Origin: FLUQ01 sp031551515 | GTDB lineage: Bacteria > Desulfobacterota > Desulfovibrionia > Desulfovibrionales > Desulfovibrionaceae | Assembly (NCBI GenBank): GCA_031551515.1 | Contig: JAVBNL010000025.1 | Span: 1-56,534, forward strand | DNA: 56,534 bases | Direction of reading: 5' to 3' | Shown: positions 32,425-39,880 of the stretch, one piece after another | Position numbering within the stretch: the stretch's first letter is position 1 | Layout of the letters: every line of letters starts with the position of its first letter | Notes under the pieces: generated by a model | Told to the model about the DNA's origin: nothing | What the model saw: the letters and a program-made list of their open reading frames with translations, nothing else | Database searches by the model: none | Made by a program: the position numbers and the translations under genes

Positions 32425-33783
32425 TTACAGCTTGTCCAGGGCCGTTCGCGCTTGCCGCATGCGGGGGTTCTGCTCCAAGGCCGACTCAAAGCAGTCCCTC
32501 GCTTTGTCTTTCACCCCGTTTTTAGCGAACACTGTGCCCATATTGTACGCGATGTTCGGCGAAGATTTGAGAAAATCCTTATTGGCCGTATAGGCGCTTT
32601 CCATGCACCGTAATGCCTCCCGCGGTTTTTCGCCTTCCATGTACGCCATGCCCATATTGTAATGCAGCACTTCGTCGTTAGGATCCAAAACCAGGGCGCG
32701 TTTGTATTCATCAACGGCTTCGGCCCATTTTCCTTGCCTGCGCAAGGTAATGCCCAGCCGGTTGAAGACGCGTATATCGTCACGGGAGAGGCGTTTGTTT
32801 TTCGCCTCAAGGGCCTTGCGTAAAAATTTTTCGGCATGTTCAGGTTTTTTTTCCGCGTAGAGTTCCGCGACGCGCTCCGCCAGAACGCCCAACTGGTCTA
32901 TGGCGTCCTTGGTAGCCTGGCCCATGGCGACCTCAAACAGCGTGTGGGCTTTTTCTTCGTTGCCCAGGCCCAGGTTGATGGCGCCCATGCTGACCTTGCG
33001 TTCAAAGTTGAGCGGCGAGAGTTTGTCCAGTTGCTCAAGATAGGTCAGGCATTCCTCGAGATCGTCACTCTTTTCGGCCAACAGGGCCAGCTTGCGCAAG
33101 GGTTCCATATACAGTGGCGTTCCGGCGGAGGCCTCACGGTATGCGGCCTTGGCCGCGTCCATGTTGCCCAGTTCCGCTTCGGCGTCTCCTAAAGCCATCA
33201 GCCCGGCGGCGCTGGCGGGTTTTACCTGCAGAATCTGCTGGGCGGTTTTCTTGGCTTCTTCCGGCTGTCCTTGCTGGATCAGGCTTTTGGCCATGTCGAT
33301 AAGCTGCCCGAGCTGCCCATGCGGCTTTATGGCAAAAGCCAGTTTTTCGATAATGGTCAGGGCGGAAACCGGCTTGGCTATGAAACTGTTCGCTCCGGAT
33401 TCATGCAGATGGATGATGCGGTGCCGTTCCACATCCGCGGTCAGGATGAGCACCAGCATGTCTGGAAAGGCCGTCTTGAACTGTTTGACCATGAAAGCCG
33501 TATCTTGATCGCCCAGCTTGCCTTCCATCAGCAGGAAGGGGAAGCGCTTTGCCGTTATGGTTTCCTGAATGGCGCGCGGTATATCGGCGGGGTCCGGCAC
33601 CACGTGCAGCGTGTCAAGCAGGGGCAGGCCCAAATGTTTGCTCAGCACGGTGCGGAGCACGAATAGGAAAACCTGGTCTTCAGTGGAAGCGAGGAAACGA
33701 CCTCTGGTTTTCTGAACAAAATCGGCGACAGTGCTTTCGTACTGCACGGTTTTGAGTTGGGGCGCGCCAGGTTTTTGCGACAT
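32425..33783 (-). CDS. TPR protein with an N-terminal pseudo-receiver domain
   Basis: This 452-residue cytoplasmic protein combines a response-regulator receiver-like domain (about residues 25-150) with a long TPR array (about 155-450). The receiver keeps the acidic pair E35/D36, T115 in LILTAD and K137 in FIAKPVS. The phospho-acceptor aspartate, however, is replaced by glutamate (E87 in LLMEGKLGDQD), which could mimic the phosphorylated state. TPR units such as AEAVDEYKRALVLDPNDEVLHYNMGMAY are clear. ATG 33783 is used; a longer frame begins in the terminator of the EF-G-like gene. No output domain for DNA or cyclic nucleotides is present, so it probably acts by protein contacts. Confidence 0.88.
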   Translation of the reverse strand: MSQKPGAPQLKTVQYESTVADFVQKTRGRFLASTEDQVFLFVLRTVLSKHLGLPLLDTLHVVPDPADIPRAIQETITAKRFPFLLMEGKLGDQDTAFMVKQFKTAFPDMLVLILTADVERHRIIHLHESGANSFIAKPVSALTIIEKLAFAIKPHGQLGQLIDMAKSLIQQGQPEEAKKTAQQILQVKPASAAGLMALGDAEAELGNMDAAKAAYREASAGTPLYMEPLRKLALLAEKSDDLEECLTYLEQLDKLSPLNFERKVSMGAINLGLGNEEKAHTLFEVAMGQATKDAIDQLGVLAERVAELYAEKKPEHAEKFLRKALEAKNKRLSRDDIRVFNRLGITLRRQGKWAEAVDEYKRALVLDPNDEVLHYNMGMAYMEGEKPREALRCMESAYTANKDFLKSSPNIAYNMGTVFAKNGVKDKARDCFESALEQNPRMRQARTALDKL

Positions 33784-33810
33784 ACAGCGGCTCTTGAAAG
33801 CGGTTTTAAA

Positions 33811-33846
33811 AGAAAAGCCCCCGCTCCGCACAAGAGGAGCGGGGGC
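33811..33846 (-). terminator. Rho-independent terminator of the EF-G-like gene
   Basis: On the minus strand a perfect 11-base-pair stem GCCCCCGCTCC / GGAGCGGGGGC with an 8-base loop is followed by TTTTCTTTT. It lies 8 bases after the EF-G-like stop. Confidence 0.85.
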
Positions 33847-33853
33847 GGAAGGC

Positions 33854-35917
33854 TTATTCTTCGTCTTTTTCCCGCTTGAATTCAGAGGTCACCTTTTCGC
33901 TGACCGGGGGCGGGGCTTCTTCATAGTGCGAAAACTCCATGGTGAACACGCCTTGCCCGCCGGTCATGGAGCGCAGGTCAGGGGCGTACCGCAGAATTTC
34001 GTTCATGGGCACATTGGCCTTCACTTCCGTAATGCCCACCTGGGAATCGGAACCCAGCACCTTGCCCCGGCGGCTTGAAAGGTCGCCGATCACATCGCCC
34101 ATGAATTCGTCGGGGATGGAGATGGAAAGGGTCACAATGGGTTCGAGCAAAATGGGCTTGCAGGTTTCCATGGCTTTTTTGAAGGCCAGCGAACCCGCGA
34201 CCTTGAAGGCCATTTCGGAAGAGTCAACGGTATGATAGCTGCCATCGTACAGCCGGGCTTTGAAGTCCACCATGGGGTAGCCCGCGATGAAACCTCTGGC
34301 GGCCGCTTCCTGAATGCCCTTGTCCACGGCGGGGATATACTGGCGCGGCACGACGCCGCCCACAATGCCGTCGACAAACTCATAGCCGCTGCTGCGCGGC
34401 AGCGGTTCGAATTCCACCCAGCAGTCGCCGAACTGGCCGCGTCCGCCGGATTGCTTTTTGTGCCGCCCCTGCACCTGGGCCTTGCCCTTGATGGTTTCGC
34501 GGTAGGGCACCTTCGGGGTTTTCAGCAAAATTTCCGTCTTGTAGCGGCGTTTGGCGCGCTCCACGGAAATTTCGATGTGCAGCTGGCCCATGCCGGAAAC
34601 AAGAATGTCGCCGGTTTCTTCGTCGCGGGCCAGTTTCAGCGAGATGTCCTCGTCCAGCAGGCGCTGCACGGCGGAATAAACTTTGTCTTCGTCGCCTTTT
34701 TCTTTGGGGGCCAGGGCGTACGAGATAAGCTGCGGCGGCAGGGCGGGCGCGCTGAGGGTAAAGGCGGACTTTTCGTCGCACAGCGTGTCGCCGGTTTTCG
34801 TATTCTTGAGCTTGGCCAGGGCGACGATGCAGCCGGGGCCCATGGCTTCTTTGAGCGGGGTCTGGGTTTTGCCCGCCAGCAGGATGGGCGTGCCCAGCCG
34901 CTCGTTTTCGCCGCTGGTCATGTTTTTCAGGTTCGACTCGCTGTTGATGGAGCCGGAAAGCACCCGCACCAAGCTGAGCTGCCCGGCAAAGGGGTCGGCG
35001 ATGGTCTTGAACACGAAGCAGGCCGCCGGCGCGTCGAGAGAGCTGGCGCGCTCGGAACCGTCCTGGCCGGTCCATGCCTTATGGTCAAGGGGGGAGGGGA
35101 AATAGTTCTGGATCAGATCCAGCAGTTGGGTTCCGCCCTTGTTCTCAAGGGCCGCGCCCGCGATGACGGGCACAAGCTCGCCGTTTTTCACGCCCGCGCG
35201 CAGTCCGACACTGATTTCTTCTTCGGTCAGTTCCCCGGTTTCCAGGTATTTTTCCATCAGGGTTTCATCGCTTTCAGCGATGTTTTCGATGGCGGTTTCG
35301 CGCAGCACGGCCATCTCGTCAGCCATGTTCGCGGGGATGTCGTCCGTTTTGACCGAACCGTCCGCCTGGAACAGCAGGGCCTTTTTGCCCAGCACGTCGA
35401 CCAGGCCTGAAAAGTCGGCCTGCCCGCCGATGGGGGCGTACAGCAGCACGGTCTTGAGGCCCAGAATGGAAGAAAGGCCGGTAAGGGCCATGGAAAAGTC
35501 CGCGCGGTCGCGGTCCACTTTGTTGATGAAGCAGCAGGCTGGGATGCCCGCTTTTTTTACCGATTCCCACTGTTTTTTGGTCAGCGGGCGTACGCCGTCA
35601 ACGGCGTCGATGACAAAGACCGCGGCATCGGCGGCAAGAAGCAGGTAATCCACATCGCCGGTAAAGTTGCTGTCGCCCGGCAGGTCCATGCAAAAATGGC
35701 GATTCTTGTTCCAGAGGTAGGTGGCGAAACCGGGCTGGATGCTGCCCCGGCGCTTGATTTCTTCGGGTTCGTAGTCAAGCGCGGTGGTGCCGTCTTCAAT
35801 CCTACCCAAGCGGTTGACGACCCCGGTCTGGAAGAGAAGCATCTCCCCCAGGGTCGTTTTTCCGCACCCTCCAGTGCCGATCAGCGCATAGGTTCTTTGG
35901 CTTTCAAGATTGGACAT
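33854..35917 (-). CDS. Elongation factor G-like GTPase (EF-G2/FusA2 type)
   Basis: This 687-residue translational GTPase has all EF-G domains: G domain (about 1-280), domain II, and domains III-V with GRGQFGDCWVEFEP and the C-terminal MTGGQGVFTMEF. It departs from canonical EF-G in the GTPase motifs. G1 is GTGGCGKTT instead of AHxDAGKTT, and G3 is DLPGD instead of DTPGH, so the catalytic histidine is missing; G4 NKVD is intact. The C-terminus ends in an acidic/proline tail. Such paralogues accompany a standard FusA and may act in stress, recycling or tetracycline-type protection. A TTGACA (36046-36051, minus strand) lies upstream with a poor -10, after which a CCCCCC/GGGGGG hairpin could form in the leader. 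Confidence 0.92.
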   Translation of the reverse strand: MSNLESQRTYALIGTGGCGKTTLGEMLLFQTGVVNRLGRIEDGTTALDYEPEEIKRRGSIQPGFATYLWNKNRHFCMDLPGDSNFTGDVDYLLLAADAAVFVIDAVDGVRPLTKKQWESVKKAGIPACCFINKVDRDRADFSMALTGLSSILGLKTVLLYAPIGGQADFSGLVDVLGKKALLFQADGSVKTDDIPANMADEMAVLRETAIENIAESDETLMEKYLETGELTEEEISVGLRAGVKNGELVPVIAGAALENKGGTQLLDLIQNYFPSPLDHKAWTGQDGSERASSLDAPAACFVFKTIADPFAGQLSLVRVLSGSINSESNLKNMTSGENERLGTPILLAGKTQTPLKEAMGPGCIVALAKLKNTKTGDTLCDEKSAFTLSAPALPPQLISYALAPKEKGDEDKVYSAVQRLLDEDISLKLARDEETGDILVSGMGQLHIEISVERAKRRYKTEILLKTPKVPYRETIKGKAQVQGRHKKQSGGRGQFGDCWVEFEPLPRSSGYEFVDGIVGGVVPRQYIPAVDKGIQEAAARGFIAGYPMVDFKARLYDGSYHTVDSSEMAFKVAGSLAFKKAMETCKPILLEPIVTLSISIPDEFMGDVIGDLSSRRGKVLGSDSQVGITEVKANVPMNEILRYAPDLRSMTGGQGVFTMEFSHYEEAPPPVSEKVTSEFKREKDEE

Positions 35918-36104
35918 AAACTCTCCCTTACCGTGTAACAGTGTCGATGGGGAAAACCCCCCTCTGAGGGGGGATGTGTCCTTGTCGCGGCAAAGCGCGA
36001 ATCTTTGCCGAACGATTTGTCACCCTAGAAAGACGGGTCGATTGTTGTCAAGCTGTAACTGAGGGGACTGGTGCGGGAACATATTTTGCGTTATACATAG
36101 AGGC

Positions 36105-36641
36105 ATGTATATCAACCTTATTTTGGGCGGTGTGGCTCTCTTTGCTGTATGGCTTTTGCTGCGCAAGCTTCTGGTGAAAGAAGACCCGCCGGCTCTTGCC
36201 GGCCGTGCAGGAGAGGTTGAAAACGCGGCAAAGATTTTGGAAGCCGAGTTGCAAAAACGCCAGGCGCGGGATGCAGCGGGCGGCGACGGTGTCTTTGCCC
36301 GCATGCGGGGCGCCGCGGCGGAGCATTTGAAACCGCTGGCCGCCGCGCTGGAAGATATGCGTTCCTCTTTGCCCGAAGAGAGCCGCGGCCGCCTGCACTG
36401 GGAAGACAACGAAGACAGCCTGCTCATCCATATGACGGGCACGGCGCAAAAGGCGGACCAAAGCCTGCGCGTGGCCTGGCGCCTGCCCGACGTCAGCCTG
36501 GGAGACGCCGAAGGCTCTTTGTCCGGCGGCAAGGGCGTGTATGTGCTGCGGGACATGCACAGCAAAAAAGAAGAGGCCGCGGAGAACCTGACCGAGTGTG
36601 TGCGCCGCGTGGCCGCTTTTATAGCCGACGCGCTTGCCTGA
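36105..36641 (+). CDS. Unrecognised single-pass membrane protein
   Basis: This 178-residue protein begins with one hydrophobic helix (MYINLILGGVALFAVWLLL, about residues 2-21), probably an uncleaved anchor, followed by a helical, charged cytoplasmic or periplasmic domain. Residues 40-95 are Ala/Glu/Arg-rich and may form a coiled coil. I do not recognise the family. The ATG at 36105 follows AGAGG. It is divergent from the EF-G-like gene and precedes the glutaredoxin gene by 46 bases, but a separate promoter-like TATAGT suggests the pair downstream has its own transcript. Confidence 0.75.
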   Translation: MYINLILGGVALFAVWLLLRKLLVKEDPPALAGRAGEVENAAKILEAELQKRQARDAAGGDGVFARMRGAAAEHLKPLAAALEDMRSSLPEESRGRLHWEDNEDSLLIHMTGTAQKADQSLRVAWRLPDVSLGDAEGSLSGGKGVYVLRDMHSKKEEAAENLTECVRRVAAFIADALA

Positions 36642-36660
36642 GGGCTCCGGCTGCTATAGT
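36634..36660 (+). promoter_or_regulatory. Possible promoter of the glutaredoxin-FTR pair
   Basis: TATAGT at 36655-36660 is a good -10 element 28 bases before the gene. The best -35 (TTGCCT, 36634-36639) is only 15 bases away, so the assignment is weak. Confidence 0.35.
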
Positions 36661-36687
36661 ATATGCTGATGCCAACGGGAGGTCTTT

Positions 36688-36948
36688 ATGTCTGATTGCG
36701 CTGTGAAGTTATATGCCCTCTCCACGTGCGTGCATTGCCGCCATACGCGTGAGTTTCTGGAAGCGAACCACATCGCGTTCGAGTGCGTGTATGTGGACCA
36801 GCTGGAAGGCGACGAAAAAAAACAGATGCTTGACCAGGTGCGCGAGTACAACCCCCGCGTGTCTTTCCCCACCATGGTCATCAGCGACGGCGACACCGTG
36901 ATCGTCGGCTTTAAAAAAGACGATATCATCAGGGCGCTGCACTTATGA
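36688..36948 (+). CDS. Glutaredoxin-family protein
   Basis: This 86-residue thioredoxin-fold protein has a dithiol active site CVHC at residues 14-17, the cis-proline region VSFPTMVI and the GFKKDDIIRAL helix typical of NrdH/glutaredoxin-like proteins. It reduces disulfides in the cytosol. The start codon ATG 36688 follows GGGAGG. It overlaps the following ferredoxin:thioredoxin reductase-like gene by 4 bases, so the two are translationally coupled. The glutaredoxin is probably the electron acceptor of that reductase rather than a glutathione-dependent enzyme. Confidence 0.92.
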   Translation: MSDCAVKLYALSTCVHCRHTREFLEANHIAFECVYVDQLEGDEKKQMLDQVREYNPRVSFPTMVISDGDTVIVGFKKDDIIRALHL

Positions 36949-37313
36949 GCGGAAAAGATCCGGGCGCCGCGCCCCCTGCCATGACGCCGCGGCGGCTGTT
37001 CGATATCCTGCGTCCCCTGCAAGAGAAAAAAGGGTATTTTTTCAACAAGGATACGGAAATGACCCTGTCCTTGCTGGAGCAGCTCTTGGCCACGAAAGAG
37101 CGTTACGGCTACATGGCCTGCCCCTGCCGCCTGGCCAACGGGCAATATGACAACGACCGCGACATCATCTGCCCCTGCGTGTACCGCGAGGAGGATGTGG
37201 CGGAATTCGGCTCCTGTTTCTGCGGGCTGTATGTTTCCAAAGCCTGGAATGACGGAGAGCTGCCGCAAGAGGTCGTGCCCGAACGCAGGCCGCCGGAAAA
37301 AATTATCTGGTAA
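36945..37313 (+). CDS. Ferredoxin:thioredoxin reductase catalytic subunit-like protein
   Basis: This 122-residue protein has the six cysteines of the FTR beta subunit: CPC at 59-61, CPC at 76-78 and CFC at 91-93, in the pattern CPC-X14-CPC-X12-CFC (canonical CPC-X16-CPC-X8-CHC). These bind one [4Fe-4S] cluster next to a redox disulfide, letting ferredoxin electrons reduce a thioredoxin-fold partner. No variable (alpha) subunit gene is present. It starts within the glutaredoxin stop (ATGA), so that protein is the likely partner. The histidine of the last motif is replaced by phenylalanine. Confidence 0.9.
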   Translation: MSGKDPGAAPPAMTPRRLFDILRPLQEKKGYFFNKDTEMTLSLLEQLLATKERYGYMACPCRLANGQYDNDRDIICPCVYREEDVAEFGSCFCGLYVSKAWNDGELPQEVVPERRPPEKIIW

Positions 37314-37373
37314 CCGGGACTTCGTGCTCCCTATTTCCTCCCTTGCAGGGCGCTGAAAAAAAACGTATCCGGC

Positions 37374-37379
37374 TATAAT
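37374..37379 (+). promoter_or_regulatory. -10 element of the DUF2318-ABC operon
   Basis: A perfect TATAAT is 31 bases before the DUF2318 gene start. There is no clear -35 at normal spacing, and I saw no convincing Fur box. Confidence 0.45.
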
Positions 37380-37410
37380 CCGCAGTGTGTTTTGAAGGAG
37401 CCCGCCGGGT

Positions 37411-37887
37411 ATGTTTTTTTTCTTTTCATCTTCGCGCCGTATGGTTGCGGCTGTCGTTCTCGTTGTCGGCATGGCGGTATTTGCCGCCGCTGACGCGGGG
37501 GCTTTTTTGTTCGGCGGTAAATACACCGCGGTCACGCCCAAAGACGGAGTTGTCCGTCTGGAGGCCGCGCAGTTTGCCGACGGCAAGGCCCGCTATTTCG
37601 AACTGAAGCCGCAGGGCAAGAGCATCCGTTTTTTTGTGCTCAAAAGCCCTGACGGCGTTCTGCGCAGCGCGTTCGACGCCTGCGAAGTCTGCTTTCGTGA
37701 GGGCAAGGGCTATTCCCAGGACGGGCAGTTCATGACCTGCGTCAATTGCGGGCAAAAGTTCCACGCCAACAGAATCAGCGAACTTCGCGGCGGCTGCCAC
37801 CCCGTGCCCCTGGCCCATACGCTGGAAGGCGGCGCACTGCGCATACAGGCAGCCGCCATTGAAGGCGGGGCGAGATTCTTCCCATGA
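37411..37887 (+). CDS. DUF2318 domain protein, exported or membrane-anchored
   Basis: This 158-residue protein starts with a hydrophobic segment (about residues 10-30, VAAVVLVVGMAVFAAADA), either a signal peptide or an anchor. The DUF2318 domain follows, with C91xxC94 (ACEVCF), C110xxC113 (TCVNCG) and a further cysteine in RGGCHP. The conserved cysteines suggest a metal or iron-sulfur site. In Campylobacter a DUF2318 protein is part of the P19 iron-uptake cluster with FtsX-type permeases and an ATPase. The next two genes here encode just such a permease and ATPase, so a metal-related role on the periplasmic side is likely. ATG 37411 is behind AAGGAG. Confidence 0.9.
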   Translation: MFFFFSSSRRMVAAVVLVVGMAVFAAADAGAFLFGGKYTAVTPKDGVVRLEAAQFADGKARYFELKPQGKSIRFFVLKSPDGVLRSAFDACEVCFREGKGYSQDGQFMTCVNCGQKFHANRISELRGGCHPVPLAHTLEGGALRIQAAAIEGGARFFP

Positions 37888-39044
37888 ACCTGCTGACCAT
37901 TCCTTTGCGGCACGGGCGGCGCAAGGCGGGCAAAACCCTGCTGCTGTTCGCCCTTTTTACCCTGGGGGTCATCTCCATAGTGGCTTTGCGCTCGGTTTCC
38001 GAACGTATCGGCGACAATCTGGAGCGCAAGCTGAACGCTTACGGCGCCAACATTCTGGTCTCACCCCGCGCGGAAAAGCTGACAGTCAGCTACGGCGGTT
38101 TTCATCTGGGCGACATGCTGTTCGACGTGCAGTATCTGGACGCGGCAACAACCACAGATCGCGCGCTGTCCATACCGCTGCGGGCCAACATCAGCGTGGT
38201 GGCCCCCAAGCTTATCGTGCCTCTGGCCCTGAACGGCCACAGCGTGGGCCTGGTGGGCGTGGACTGGGAGGCGGAAAAGCAGTTGAAAAGCTATTGGGAC
38301 GTAGAGGGCGCGTACCCTGCCGCCCCCGGAGAGGTGCTGCTGGGCGCCACGGCCGCCAGGGTTCTTGGTCTGAAAACAGGGGATGCTGTGAATCTCGGAC
38401 CCATGCGGGCGAAGGTTTCCGGGGTGCTCTCGCGTACGGGCAGCGACGACGATAATATCATTCTGGCGGACATCGGGGCTGTGCAGCGCGCTTTCGACAA
38501 GCCGGGCAAAGCCAATTTTGTAGAAGTGGCCGCCCTGTGCGGCGGCTGCCCCATCGACGATATCGTGGCCCAGCTCGGCGCCGCTCTGCCGGGCACCGAC
38601 GTGGTGGGGCTGCGTTCCGTGGTGGAGCAGCGCATGTTCTCCGTGCATTTCGTCAAGCACCTAGCCCTGGCCGTCAGTCTGGTCATTTTGCTGACCGCCT
38701 GCGCCATGGTGGGTCTCTCCATGCTTGCTTCGGTGGCGGAGCGGACGAGGGAGATAGGCATTCTGCGGGCGCTGGGTTTTTCCAAAAGCGCCGTTTTCGG
38801 CATTTTCAGCGCGGGGGCGGTGGGTCTCGGCCTTGCGTCGGGGCTTGCCGGGCATACGGCCGGTTTTTTTGTGGGCCGGTATGTGCTGGAGCTGCTGCTG
38901 CCCGGCGAGGCGCAACTCGCCTTCAGCCCCCCGGATATGGCGGCGACGGCCTGCCTGATGGGCCTGCTGGCTTTGGCCGCCGCCGGGCTGCCGGCTTGGA
39001 AGGCCGCGCGCGTGGAACCCTACTCGGCTTTGAACAGCCTGTGA
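37884..39044 (+). CDS. FtsX/MacB-type ABC transporter permease
   Basis: This 386-residue inner-membrane protein has the four-helix FtsX/LolE layout: one helix near the N-terminus (about 12-37), a large periplasmic MacB-PCD-like domain (about 40-250) and three C-terminal helices (about 255-280, 300-330, 345-370), with the conserved ERTREIGILRALGFSKSAV loop that contacts the ATPase. It overlaps the DUF2318 gene by 4 bases. Such permeases usually drive periplasmic conformational work rather than classic import. A cysteine pair in ALCGGCPIDD lies in the periplasmic domain. Campylobacter has two permeases in the comparable cluster; only one is present here. Confidence 0.92.
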   Translation: MNLLTIPLRHGRRKAGKTLLLFALFTLGVISIVALRSVSERIGDNLERKLNAYGANILVSPRAEKLTVSYGGFHLGDMLFDVQYLDAATTTDRALSIPLRANISVVAPKLIVPLALNGHSVGLVGVDWEAEKQLKSYWDVEGAYPAAPGEVLLGATAARVLGLKTGDAVNLGPMRAKVSGVLSRTGSDDDNIILADIGAVQRAFDKPGKANFVEVAALCGGCPIDDIVAQLGAALPGTDVVGLRSVVEQRMFSVHFVKHLALAVSLVILLTACAMVGLSMLASVAERTREIGILRALGFSKSAVFGIFSAGAVGLGLASGLAGHTAGFFVGRYVLELLLPGEAQLAFSPPDMAATACLMGLLALAAAGLPAWKAARVEPYSALNSL

Positions 39045-39069
39045 TAAGCGTCTGTTACCTATATTTTTT

Positions 39070-39738
39070 ATGCTGACAGCAACCGACCTTGTTAAGGATT
39101 TCCCTTCGGGCCAGGGCACGCACCGGGCTTTGAACAGCGTTTCGCTGACCGTGAAGCCCGGCGATTTTCTGGCAGTTGTGGGCCGTTCCGGCTCGGGCAA
39201 GACCACACTGCTCAACGTGCTCTCCACCTTGCTGCGGCCGGACGCCGGCAGCATCAGCTACCAGGGGCGCGAGTTGACGGCCCTTTCGGAATCGGAGCGC
39301 AACAACCTGCGCGCCCGTGATTTTTCCGTCGTTTTCCAGTTCCACTACCTGGTGCCGTACCTTTCGGCCCTGGAGAACGTGCTGTTGCCTTTTCTCGGTT
39401 CCTTTCGCCCGGTGACGGCGCAGAACAGGGAATGGGGCGAAGAGTGCCTGGCGGCGGTGGGCCTTGCGGGCAAAGCGGTCAGCCTGCCCGGTAAACTTTC
39501 CGGCGGAGAGCAGCAGCGCGTGGCCATTGCCCGCGCCCTGGTCAAACGTTCGCGCATTCTTTTCGCCGACGAGCTGACCGGTAACCTGGATAAAGACACG
39601 GGCGCGGGAATCATGGATTTGCTGGACCGGGTCAGCGGGCAGGGCGTGGCCGTGCTGATGGTCACGCACGATCAGGAGTGGGCGAAACGGGCGCACCGTA
39701 CGCTGACCATGGCTGACGGAATCCTCATTGAGAAGTAG
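39070..39738 (+). CDS. ABC transporter ATPase, MacB/LolD type
   Basis: This 222-residue nucleotide-binding subunit has Walker A GRSGSGKTT, the Q-loop in FQFHYLVPYL, signature LSGGEQQRVAIARAL, Walker B ILFADELTGNLD and H-loop THDQEW. Walker B has Leu where the family almost always has Pro (ADEPTGNLD); the catalytic Glu is kept, so activity is probable. It lies 25 bases after its permease and ends the three-gene DUF2318 operon, with a strong terminator behind it. Confidence 0.93.
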   Translation: MLTATDLVKDFPSGQGTHRALNSVSLTVKPGDFLAVVGRSGSGKTTLLNVLSTLLRPDAGSISYQGRELTALSESERNNLRARDFSVVFQFHYLVPYLSALENVLLPFLGSFRPVTAQNREWGEECLAAVGLAGKAVSLPGKLSGGEQQRVAIARALVKRSRILFADELTGNLDKDTGAGIMDLLDRVSGQGVAVLMVTHDQEWAKRAHRTLTMADGILIEK

Positions 39739-39763
39739 GTTGCCTTGAGTTTTTTTACTTTCA

Positions 39764-39792
39764 GGCCGCTCCGTGCGGCCTTTTTTCTTTTT
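39764..39792 (+). terminator. Rho-independent terminator of the DUF2318-ABC operon
   Basis: GGCCGC-TCCGT-GCGGCC is followed by TTTTTTCTTTTT. It starts about 25 bases after the ATPase stop. Confidence 0.88.
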
Positions 39793-39802
39793 GTTTTCCC
39801 GC

Positions 39803-39831
39803 TTGACTGTATGTATTGATGCGAATATATG
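39803..39831 (+). promoter_or_regulatory. Promoter of the sahR-ahcY operon
   Basis: TTGACT (39803-39808), a 17-base spacer and TATATG (39826-39831) lie 50 bases upstream of the regulator start. Confidence 0.55.
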
Positions 39832-39839
39832 CATATCAA
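39816..39839. promoter_or_regulatory. Probable SahR operator
   Basis: A 24-base imperfect palindrome with outer arms TTGAT / ATCAA and an AT-rich centre (ATATAT) covers the -10 element of the sahR-ahcY promoter. Its place fits autorepression by the ArsR-type regulator. I have not checked it against the published SahR motif. Confidence 0.5.
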
Positions 39840-39880
39840 GAATTTCGAATGTAGCGGATTGCGCACGGAGAACAGCAGCC

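Noticed and set aside
39070..39738. The ATPase treated as inactive because of the altered Walker B segment
   Set aside because: Only the non-catalytic proline is changed (ADELTGNLD); Walker A, signature, the catalytic glutamate and the H-loop histidine are present.
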